Assembly (NCBI GenBank): GCA_016721115.1
Contig: JADKIW010000001.1
Location: 1,255,501 to 1,319,500, forward strand
DNA length: 64,000 nucleotides
Direction: 5' to 3'
DNA from: Candidatus Defluviilinea proxima
Lineage (GTDB): Bacteria > Chloroflexota > Anaerolineae > Anaerolineales > Villigracilaceae
Shown: positions 1-7,524 of the stretch, in pieces
Position numbering within the stretch: the first letter of the stretch is position 1
Layout of the letters: the number at the start of each line of letters is the position of its first letter
Program-made: the position numbers and the translations under genes
Notes under the pieces: model-generated
What the model was told of the DNA's origin: nothing
Seen by the model: only the letters and a program-made list of their open reading frames with translations
Database searches by the model: none

Positions 1-1782
1 CGTGACATTCGCACCAAAGCCGGTTCCCCAATCATTGGATTTGGTATACGTCACTGAACAGATGCCACTGCCCGAGGATGTAGCCGTGGGTGGTACGGAT
101 GTGTTCGTGCGTGTTGCTGTGGGGCCGATAGGGGTGTTCGTCTTTGTAGCCGTTGGTCCGACCGGGGTGTTGGTCTTTGTTGCAGTTGCCGGGACCGGTG
201 TGTTAGTCGAGGTCGAACCACCGGGTTCAACTCCCCAGATACGTGTACCGCTTACATACGCGGGAATATTGCTCCAGTCGGTATAACTGGTGGGCAAAGT
301 GCCGGTGGAACGCCACCAATCATTACTGGATGAATAGTTACTGGCCCAGTTATTCAAATGCAGGGCCGTATTGAAATCCCAAGCGGCACCGGCCGCAAGT
401 GAAGCAGTACCATAATTGACAGTGAAGTAATAAGTGGAACCGCTCAATTGGGTGGGCCCGCTGATAGTCGCTGCGCTGGATTGATCGTAATACTTTTCAA
501 GCACATAAGTGGAAGCGGCTTGTGAACCATCAAGCGTGAAATAGACGCGCATTGAGATGTTAGAGACGGCACTGGCGCCCGTGTTGCGCACGCGTAGGTT
601 GAAGCCAGACTGCTGGTTATTATCAGTGCCAGATCCACTTAATTGCACTTTTATAGCGCCGCCGCTGACCGCTGTATTGGTCGGTCCCGGCGGGGTATTC
701 GTGCGTGATGCTGTGAGTGAGGCAGGTACCGGTGTGTTCGTGGAAGTTCCACTACCAGGCAGGCCGTTGTTGCGCTTGTCGAAGAGCAGTTGCTTGGTGT
801 ACTCACCCATGTAGTTTTCGCCGCCCAACAGGTTCCAGTTCTCATCCCACATTTTGGGATCCCAATACTGGTCGAAGACCCAGGCGGTCCAGCTCAAGCC
901 TTTTGATTCCATATAGTTGCTGAACGGAATGCCATAGCCTGAAAGTGTGCCGCTCGTTGGGGTGGCACCGCCCTGTATCCAACCCCACTCAGTGACAAAG
1001 AACGGAACAGAGTTCGCGGCATTGCCGAACCACGAATCCCAATTGCTTTGTCCGCCGTGTTCTGGGTAAATATGGGCAACATATACGAGGTTGTTTCCAA
1101 CGAATGGACTGCTTGCCGCGCTGGAAAGATTCTGCGACCAACGTGGCCCGCCGATCAAGATCAGGTTGTTCGGCGCATGCGAACGGATGATATCCACCCA
1201 GGGTTGCGCCCATTGCTTCCAGGTTGTCCAGTTATCAGGGTTGACCGGTTCGTTATACAACTCGAAGATCACATTCGGGGTATTGGCATAGCGTGGTGCC
1301 ACATAGTTCCAGAACGCCCGCGTGGCCGTATCAACGGTGCTGTTGTTGTAATCGCTGATATAGTGCCAGTCAATGATGCAGTAGATCTGGCGTGCCACAC
1401 AGTTCTGGATGGCCGGGTTGAGATGGTTATTGAAATAAGCATCCGGGTTCGCGAGCCAGCCGGGCGAACTATCGATCGCATTCGGATAGACCGGCAAACG
1501 CACCACACGTGCGTACCAGCCATCCGATTCATTGGTGGCCATATTGATCAACTGGACGGCATTGCGCGTACGTCCAAGGTTGACCTCGCCAATATCGACC
1601 AGTGAGACACCGCGCAGAACGACATTATTGCCCTGCGGGTCTTTGATATACCTGCCCGAAACACTCAGCCACGGTGTGCTTATGGCCTGCACGGTTTGTG
1701 TCGGGAGGAACATGCCAGCGATCAACACGGTGATCGTCAGCAATGTCAGAAACAACGAGCTTGTTTTCATCGTACGAGACAT
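1..1782 (-). CDS. Secreted GH5 cellulase with CBM3 and CBM2 modules (C-terminus cut by window edge)
   Basis: Endo-beta-1,4-glucanase-type glycoside hydrolase of family 5, predicted to be secreted. The 594 visible codons hold a signal peptide (about 1-33), a GH5 barrel (about 35-340) with the acid/base Glu in LYNEP (about residue 178) and the nucleophile Glu in FFVTEWGW (about 265), a short Thr/Pro linker, a CBM3 module (about 375-520), a second Thr/Pro linker, and the first residues of a CBM2 (CSVTYTKSNDWG). The start at 1782 has an AGGAGA ribosome site 9 bases upstream; an in-frame ATG at 1770 is the alternative. The gene lies downstream of and in line with the GH5 gene at 1969-4629, whose CBM3 is very similar. 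The fold and family are clear; exact substrate preference (cellulose, glucan or mannan) is inferred. Confidence 0.88.
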   Translation of the reverse strand, partial: MSRTMKTSSLFLTLLTITVLIAGMFLPTQTVQAISTPWLSVSGRYIKDPQGNNVVLRGVSLVDIGEVNLGRTRNAVQLINMATNESDGWYARVVRLPVYPNAIDSSPGWLANPDAYFNNHLNPAIQNCVARQIYCIIDWHYISDYNNSTVDTATRAFWNYVAPRYANTPNVIFELYNEPVNPDNWTTWKQWAQPWVDIIRSHAPNNLILIGGPRWSQNLSSAASSPFVGNNLVYVAHIYPEHGGQSNWDSWFGNAANSVPFFVTEWGWIQGGATPTSGTLSGYGIPFSNYMESKGLSWTAWVFDQYWDPKMWDENWNLLGGENYMGEYTKQLLFDKRNNGLPGSGTSTNTPVPASLTASRTNTPPGPTNTAVSGGAIKVQLSGSGTDNNQQSGFNLRVRNTGASAVSNISMRVYFTLDGSQAASTYVLEKYYDQSSAATISGPTQLSGSTYYFTVNYGTASLAAGAAWDFNTALHLNNWASNYSSSNDWWRSTGTLPTSYTDWSNIPAYVSGTRIWGVEPGGSTSTNTPVPATATKTNTPVGPTATKTNTPIGPTATRTNTSVPPTATSSGSGICSVTYTKSNDWGTGFGANVT

Positions 1783-1893
1783 ATTCTTCTCCTTGGGTTA
1801 TCTTCCTGCCCCGCGCCAGGGGGCAATATGGATATAACAGGCGGTGGTTACATGGACATCATCTGGACGCTTCGATCTCCTTTCGAATGATCC

Positions 1894-1948
1894 GCCTCTT
1901 CGATGCGATTCTTTTCGGACCTTTCAACTGGTCCAGCATCGAAGAGGC
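1894..1948. repeat. Long branched inverted repeat between the two GH5 genes
   Basis: A perfect 13-bp inverted repeat (GCCTCTTCGATGC at 1894-1906, complement at 1936-1948) encloses a second 5-bp pair (GGACC 1917-1921, GGTCC 1930-1934). No T-run follows on the minus strand, so it is not a classic intrinsic terminator. It lies in the 186-base spacer of two cellulase genes transcribed in the same direction. It could be an RNA-processing or stabilising hairpin, or a partial terminator that lowers expression of the downstream gene. Confidence 0.6.
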
Positions 1949-1968
1949 TTAATCTTTGTTGAATGCTG

Positions 1969-4629
1969 TTACTGACAAGCCGTTCCGTTAAGCGAGAAGC
2001 TGGTCGGGTTGGCGTTCGTGCCGCTGTAGCCGGCATTGAAACCAAAATTGGTAGAGCCGCCATTGGCAGGGATGTTTGCGTTGTATCCCAGATCCTTTAC
2101 CGAAACGTTCTTCCCACTTTGGGTGTAGGAACCATTCCACAGGTTTGAGATGGTTTGATTGCCAGCGAACGTCCAAGTCAATGTCCATCCATTGATTGCT
2201 GACGTACCGTTGTTCTTGATGGTCACATTCGCCGTAAAGCCACTTCCCCAATCATTTTGGTTGGTGTATGTCACGCTACAAGTAGCCGTTGTCGGAGTGG
2301 TGGGTGTATTGGTAGGCGTATTGGTGCGTGATGCGGTCGGTGTGATCGATGGCGTATTTGTGCGAGATGGAGTTGCGCTTGGCGTATTGGTCCGCGAAGC
2401 CGTCGGTGTGATGGAAGGCGTGTTGGTTCGCGTGGGAGTATTCGTCACAGGTGTATTTGTGAACGTGGCAGTGGGTGTACGTGTGAAGGTAGCAGTCGGG
2501 GTCACCGAAGTATTGGTGGGTGTGACCGGTGTCACAGGACTGCCGCCTGGTTCCGTGCCCCAAGAGATGGAGCCATTCACATAGGCTGGTATGGTTGCCC
2601 AATCGGTGTAGCTGGTGGGCAATGTACCGGTGGCGCGCCACCAGTCATTGCTGGATGAGTAATTGCTGCCCCAGCCACTCAAATGGATGGCCGTGTTGAA
2701 ATCCCAAGAACTGCCAGCCGCAAGAGAGGCCGTCCCGTAGCTGATGGTGAAGTAGTACGTTGAGCCAGAGAGAAGGGTTGGCCCACTGATCGTTGCCGCG
2801 CTCGATTGATCGTAGTATTTTTCAAGCACATAGGCAGATGCAGGTTGCGAGCCATCAAGCGTGAAGTAGATGCGCATCGATACATTGGATACTGCAGTGG
2901 TGCCGATGTTTCGAACGCGAAGGTTCACTGCCGACTGCTGAGTGTTATCCGTGCCACCAGTGAGTTGTACTTTCAACGTACCATTGACCGGGGTCATGGT
3001 GATCGTATTCGTGATGGTCGGGCTTGGTGTGCGCGTTGGCGTGTTCGTTGGGCAACTCGGGCAGGCAGTTGGAGTGAACGTTGGGGTAAGTGTGGGCCCG
3101 GCAACAACAGGAACATTCCACAGTCTGCGTACCAGGGTCATTTTTCTAGCATCGAGAGGACCCCATGCACCCCAGCCGCTGGTGTTTGAAACCGGGTCGT
3201 AGGGGGTTGTGTAAAGGCCGCCGGTATCGCCAGATTCCGGGTTGATGGACCAGTAGATCGTATCGGCAATGCCTTTTTCGATCAGGTAATCCACAAAGGC
3301 GTTTTGCCATTGTTCGTCGGTCGTATTATCTGTCAGATATCCGTAGCGGGCTTGGTCACGCAAGTTAGCTTTGCCTTTTGGCCAATCCATATTGCCGCCG
3401 AATTCACCGATGACAACCGCATATCCTTGAGCCTTCAGGTAACCCCAGTGGTCATCCCAACCCTGGCGGAGCAGTGTCGGGTTGATCACGATATTACATT
3501 TCGCATCACCGAAAGCATCGCCTTCCAACCCTGCGCATGCGGGTTGAGCCGGGTCCGCGAACTGTTGACCCACGAACACAGATGGTCCATACACATGCGG
3601 TGAAAATACCAGACGGTCTTTCGGAATGTTAGGCGGATTAGCGCCAGCTTCATACAGGTTTCCACCCCAGTTGGGAACAATACGGCCGCCATACGGTACC
3701 TGAGTGATGGTGGTGGGCGTACCATCCTGATTGCCGGCTGTGGCTGAAATACCTTCGACGAAGATCAGGATATTGGGGTTCACTTCATTGATTGCAGTAT
3801 AGGCATGTTCAGAGAGTGTCTTCCACTCTGTCCAGGTGTAATCCCAAGGCTCATTGAAGATATCAATGCCTAGGATGTTACTGACACCAAGTGATGAGCT
3901 CAAGCCCGCCAGTGTTCGCAGATCAGCTAACCACTTCGTCTCGTCATATGCCTGAATACGAGTGACAGTGCTCGGGTTGTTTGTTGCCGCGCAGGATGAG
4001 TCCTCGCGTTTGAAATCATAGTTCTCGCGGGTAGCGTCAACCCACGGCGGACGCGCATCCAAGCGACCCTTTCTCCAGTCCACATAGTTGGAGCAGGAGT
4101 GAATATCAAGCAGTACGTAAATGCCAGCCGCGTCCAACTCCTTGATGACTGTCTCAAGTGCCAGCCGTGAATTGGCAATACGAACCGATTCCGTATTCTT
4201 TAGGTATGGGGCCATACCTTGCGGGTCGGTGCCGGTCAAGGTTTGAGTAACCAATGGAAGTCTTACTACATTGATGCCCATGGCTTTGAACTCGGCCACA
4301 TCCCCTGCATATGTGCGCGTGCTAGAGTTCCAAAAAACATTGCCCATATACTGTTCCATCGGGGCGCCGCTTGGATTGGTGGGGTCAGAAGATGGTTCGT
4401 GCCGCCCCTGAAGCCCAAACCATGATCCACCCTTAACGCGAAAAGCCACACCGTTTGCGGTGAGGTTCCCATTCGCATCCACTCGAAATACCACAGGTGT
4501 GCCAGCCGCAGCGACAGAACTCCCCGAAATGCCCAGGGAAGATACCAGGATCGAAGCAAGCACCAGCACCCCTAAAATTGAAATTGCCCTCTGTTTTACA
4601 TCAGACATTCGAATTCGATTGTGAGTCAT
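1969..4629 (-). CDS. Secreted GH5 cellulase with CBM3 and CBM2 modules
   Basis: An 886-residue secreted endoglucanase-type enzyme. Order of parts: signal segment (about 14-42), GH5 barrel (about 45-500) with the acid/base Glu in DIFNEPW (about 260) and the nucleophile Glu in VVIGEFGGN (about 409), Thr/Pro linker, CBM3 (about 545-700, crystalline cellulose binding), a longer linker made of repeated TPSITPTASRTN-like units, and a C-terminal CBM2 (about 785-886) with the conserved Trp residues and flanking Cys pair. The start at 4629 has GAGGAG about 7 bases upstream; an internal ATG seven codons later is less well supported. A LacI/cre-like operator lies 64 bases upstream. It is transcribed toward the GH5 paralogue at 1-1782, and the two probably act together on cellulose. 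The GH5 domain here is larger than and clearly diverged from the neighbour, while the CBM3 modules are nearly alike. Confidence 0.92.
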   Translation of the reverse strand: MTHNRIRMSDVKQRAISILGVLVLASILVSSLGISGSSVAAAGTPVVFRVDANGNLTANGVAFRVKGGSWFGLQGRHEPSSDPTNPSGAPMEQYMGNVFWNSSTRTYAGDVAEFKAMGINVVRLPLVTQTLTGTDPQGMAPYLKNTESVRIANSRLALETVIKELDAAGIYVLLDIHSCSNYVDWRKGRLDARPPWVDATRENYDFKREDSSCAATNNPSTVTRIQAYDETKWLADLRTLAGLSSSLGVSNILGIDIFNEPWDYTWTEWKTLSEHAYTAINEVNPNILIFVEGISATAGNQDGTPTTITQVPYGGRIVPNWGGNLYEAGANPPNIPKDRLVFSPHVYGPSVFVGQQFADPAQPACAGLEGDAFGDAKCNIVINPTLLRQGWDDHWGYLKAQGYAVVIGEFGGNMDWPKGKANLRDQARYGYLTDNTTDEQWQNAFVDYLIEKGIADTIYWSINPESGDTGGLYTTPYDPVSNTSGWGAWGPLDARKMTLVRRLWNVPVVAGPTLTPTFTPTACPSCPTNTPTRTPSPTITNTITMTPVNGTLKVQLTGGTDNTQQSAVNLRVRNIGTTAVSNVSMRIYFTLDGSQPASAYVLEKYYDQSSAATISGPTLLSGSTYYFTISYGTASLAAGSSWDFNTAIHLSGWGSNYSSSNDWWRATGTLPTSYTDWATIPAYVNGSISWGTEPGGSPVTPVTPTNTSVTPTATFTRTPTATFTNTPVTNTPTRTNTPSITPTASRTNTPSATPSRTNTPSITPTASRTNTPTNTPTTPTTATCSVTYTNQNDWGSGFTANVTIKNNGTSAINGWTLTWTFAGNQTISNLWNGSYTQSGKNVSVKDLGYNANIPANGGSTNFGFNAGYSGTNANPTSFSLNGTACQ

Positions 4630-4692
4630 ATCAATCTCCTCTATTGATCAACTAGAACATGCAAGGCTGGACCGATCAGATAAGTAATATTT

Positions 4693-4706
4693 TGAAAACG
4701 CTTTCT
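4693..4706. promoter_or_regulatory. LacI/GalR-type (cre-like) operator upstream of cellulase gene
   Basis: TGAAAACGCTTTCT matches every position of the degenerate cre consensus TGWAARCGYTWNCW bound by LacI/GalR-family regulators such as CcpA. It has the central CG and imperfect dyad typical of that family. It lies 64 bases before the start codon at 4629. Cellulase genes in other bacteria are known to be controlled by LacI-family repressors (for example CelR of Thermobifida), so sugar-responsive control is a reasonable inference. No LacI-family gene is present in the window. Confidence 0.55.
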
Positions 4707-4943
4707 CCTTTCCAATGATGCAACTGTATGGGATGACAGCCGCATCTTCTCTACCATTGAAGTTGATTCGCCCAACCAAACTTAAATCTCCTCTGAATCT
4801 TTTTATGGTTTATCGGGCGATGTGTAGTAATTGGCTTTATGTAAATGTTTCTTGAATTACCCATAAGGGTACTTGTATATCTATAGAGAGTCCCGTATAA
4901 AAATAAATACATTTGATAAGTCATGAATCATTCCCGCAAAATA

Positions 4944-4975
4944 AAAAGCCGCCTGGTTCTTACCAGGCGGCTTTT
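4944..4975 (-). terminator. Intrinsic terminator after the subtilase gene
   Basis: A 14-bp perfect stem (AAAAGCCGCCTGGT and its complement, four-base loop TCTT) is followed on the minus strand by T-rich sequence. It starts 28 bases past the stop codon at 5003. The symmetry would let it work from either side. Confidence 0.9.
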
Positions 4976-5002
4976 GTGTTTCTGATACGAGCAGAATATT
5001 CT

Positions 5003-7435
5003 CTACGGTTCAACACCCCAGATCAATACCCCATTTCGATAGACAGTGATGTGATTCCAATCTGCAAATTGGGTTTTGGATGCGTCAAAGGAATAGTCGC
5101 CGGTTTGGGTGTAGTTGCTCCAATCATTCTTGGAGAAGCGGTTCTGTATTTGACCTGTGTTTGATCCGGCCGCGAGGGAGCCTGCTCCACTCGTGAAGCT
5201 GATCTCAAGATAATGACTCGCGCTGGCCTTTGGGGTTTGCATGGTCACAAACTGGGCTGAGATATTTGCACAGCCGACGATTGCAAAGTCGCACCAATAG
5301 CTTTGCGGTTGTGCGCCATCGGCTGTATACCAATAGCGAACCTTTAGCTCATTAAGCGGGATACTGGTGTTGCCGGTATTGAACAGGATCAGTTTGGGTG
5401 CAATAGCTGGACTGGATGCTGTTGTCGCGCCTGACATATATTGTATTTTGACCGTATCGCTGGATGCTATTGGTGTGGGCGGGACCGGAGTCGTTGTCTT
5501 TGTAGCCGTTGAAGGAATAGCCGTAGCAGTTTTGGCGACTGTTGCGGTAACAGCAATTGTCGCTGTTGGAGGGATGGCCGTAGCGGTTTTAGTAGCTGTA
5601 ATAGCGGCAACGGTTGCCGTTTTGGTTGCTGTTGAAGGAATAGTTGTTGCGGTCTTCGTGACTGTATTAGTGGCAACCGCACTTGCAGTTTGAGTGACAC
5701 CGGCTTGACCATTCGATGGCTGGACACCCCAAACCAGAGTCCCGTTGCGATATAGCGTAATATGATCCCATCGTGACAAGACTGTCTTCGTCCCGTCGAA
5801 TGAGTAGTCGTTTGTTTCTACGTAGTTCGACCAGTCGGTTTTGTTGATACGCAGATATAAATCAGCCTGTCCGCCAGCAGAGAGGTGCCCGGCGTCAGTA
5901 GTGAAACCAACTTCAAGGTAAGTATCTGATGCGGTTGTCAGGTTGGTGCTTCCACTTGGGATGTTGACGAAAGTCCCAGTAACACCTCCACATCCGATCG
6001 TTGCATAGTCACAATTAAGAGTTTGTGACTGATTGGCATCCACTGTATACCAATAACGTGCCTTGAGCTCACTGAGTGGAATATCTTCGGGTGTGTTGTT
6101 GACAAGGCGGATACGTGGTTTGATGTTGTTGTCATTGATGGACCCGTAATCGCCGGCCAAGTAGTCTGCCTCAAGCCCGTTGTTCAGGGCCTTGCTGAGG
6201 TTAACGCGACCGACAGGGCTTCCACTAATGGGATTGGTTTTGGCTATGATGCGTTGAACAATCTGTGCAGGAGCCCACTCGGGGTAACGGGACATGAGAA
6301 GGGCCGCTTCACCGGCAACAACGGGTGCCGACATGGATGTACCGCTCGCAATTGCGTAACCGTTGTAGGGATAAGCGCTATAGATGTTTGCACCGGGAGC
6401 ATAGATATCTGTATCGGCCACCTGCCCACCGGAGAACCAGGCGAGAGCGTCGTTCTCATCGGTAGCTCCCACTCCGAGCGCAAGTGAATTGGAATATGCG
6501 GCTGGATAGTTGGGGCCTGTGCCTGTGCCTGCGGCGGATACAACGATCACGCCGTGTGATGCGGCATAGTCGAGCGCATCTTTCAGTGATGGCGTAAGGC
6601 GTGGCGCGCTCATGCTCATGTTGATGATATCTGCACCATGATCTACCGCGTATTTAATGCCTGCTGAAACTTCCCAGTAGGTTCCCACTCCTTCGGAATT
6701 AAGCACGCGGATCGGCATGATCTGGATGCCCGGCGCTTCTGTGACAAGAATGCCGGAAACATGTGTGCCATGTCCGACGAACCCATCTGTCATGCCGTCA
6801 CTGTCATCGTCAATGCCGTTGCCGCGATCATAAATTTCGGTATTCATGCTAACAAAGTTATATCCCTCTGTGATATTGCTGTTGAGGAACAAATGGTCGG
6901 GCGCCATGCCGGTATCGAGAACAGCGATAACGATGCCCTGTCCGCGGGAGATCTTTTGTGCATCGGGCAAACCGATTTTGTCCCATGCCCATTGATTAGC
7001 TCCTCCTACTGGGGTGGCAGTCAGATCACCGCGTGCGCCAAACATAATGGCCTCGGCTAGAGGAGCCATACGCGCCCCAAACATGATGGCTCCGCCACCA
7101 GGCGCACCATCTATGTAGTAATTAGGTTCGGCATAAAAAAGATCTTGATCAATATTTAAACTGGGAAGTAATTGATTGACAGTTTGTCCACCAGAAAGAT
7201 GTAGAAAATAAAGGTTGGTTTCGGGAATCGTTCCGAGAAGAGTAGCGTTGTAACGAGTCAGGACTGTGCCGATCGCTACACCGGGTTTGAGCTTAACCAC
7301 AACTTGATCCAGCGGCGGGTCAGCTAATTGCATATGACTTGCGCCAGCTAATCCAAAGGATGAAAAGACTAGCACAAGCATAATCAGCAAACTGATGCCC
7401 CCCCACCAACACCTACGAAAATCCGTTCTTTGCAT
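5003..7435 (-). CDS. Secreted subtilisin-family (S8) peptidase with two CBM3-like modules
   Basis: An 810-residue secreted serine peptidase. A signal/membrane segment (about 10-33) is followed by an I9-like propeptide (about 40-110) and a subtilase domain (about 145-420). The triad is Asp in AVLDTGM (about 174), His in GHGTHVSG (about 222) and Ser in GTSMSAP (about 367). The usual oxyanion Asn of the AAGN motif is Thr here (SAAGTGTG, about 304). Two CBM3-like modules (about 438-585 and 665-810, both ending in a WDHITLYRNG- or WNHITVYRNG-type strand and WGV) flank a Thr/Ala/Pro linker. The start at 7435 has GGAGG 6 bases upstream; ATG at 7462 would add nine residues. The CBM3 modules suggest the protease is held on cellulose or cell-wall glycans beside the cellulases. 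A short direct repeat (AIMFGAR twice) marks the junction of propeptide and catalytic domain. A terminator follows. Confidence 0.88.
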   Translation of the reverse strand: MQRTDFRRCWWGGISLLIMLVLVFSSFGLAGASHMQLADPPLDQVVVKLKPGVAIGTVLTRYNATLLGTIPETNLYFLHLSGGQTVNQLLPSLNIDQDLFYAEPNYYIDGAPGGGAIMFGARMAPLAEAIMFGARGDLTATPVGGANQWAWDKIGLPDAQKISRGQGIVIAVLDTGMAPDHLFLNSNITEGYNFVSMNTEIYDRGNGIDDDSDGMTDGFVGHGTHVSGILVTEAPGIQIMPIRVLNSEGVGTYWEVSAGIKYAVDHGADIINMSMSAPRLTPSLKDALDYAASHGVIVVSAAGTGTGPNYPAAYSNSLALGVGATDENDALAWFSGGQVADTDIYAPGANIYSAYPYNGYAIASGTSMSAPVVAGEAALLMSRYPEWAPAQIVQRIIAKTNPISGSPVGRVNLSKALNNGLEADYLAGDYGSINDNNIKPRIRLVNNTPEDIPLSELKARYWYTVDANQSQTLNCDYATIGCGGVTGTFVNIPSGSTNLTTASDTYLEVGFTTDAGHLSAGGQADLYLRINKTDWSNYVETNDYSFDGTKTVLSRWDHITLYRNGTLVWGVQPSNGQAGVTQTASAVATNTVTKTATTIPSTATKTATVAAITATKTATAIPPTATIAVTATVAKTATAIPSTATKTTTPVPPTPIASSDTVKIQYMSGATTASSPAIAPKLILFNTGNTSIPLNELKVRYWYTADGAQPQSYWCDFAIVGCANISAQFVTMQTPKASASHYLEISFTSGAGSLAAGSNTGQIQNRFSKNDWSNYTQTGDYSFDASKTQFADWNHITVYRNGVLIWGVEP

Positions 7436-7524
7436 GGCAACCTCCAGATTTACTTCAGGCATTTTGTTTAAAACTCTGTGTTTTGGAACGCATTGCGTGG
7501 ATGTTCCAGAAACAAAGGGAGAAT

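Larger units (their letters stand above)
4630..5002. other. 373-base intergenic region upstream of the cellulase operon
   Basis: No coding potential is seen here. It holds the LacI/cre-like operator (4693-4706) close to the cellulase start, an AT-rich middle part (about 4795-4930) and, at the far end, the terminator of the protease gene (4944-4975). No convincing -35/-10 pair for the cellulase gene could be assigned by eye. Confidence 0.6.

Noticed and set aside
1048..1605. Plus-strand frame of 185 residues in the first cellulase gene
   Set aside because: The opposite strand encodes the GH5 domain with both catalytic Glu residues. No start signal is seen for the plus frame.
2300..2470. Regular repeats resembling a CRISPR array
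   Set aside because: The units are degenerate copies of a protein linker (TPSITPTASRTN-like) in frame within a gene, without unique spacers of constant length.
2159..2584. Plus-strand reading frame of 141 residues rich in Val and Gly opposite the cellulase linker
   Set aside because: It is the antisense image of the Thr/Pro linker (ACN and CCN codons read as Gly/Val codons). No ribosome site is present and the opposite strand has clear domains. Similar frames at 5367-5693 and 31994-32221 have the same cause.
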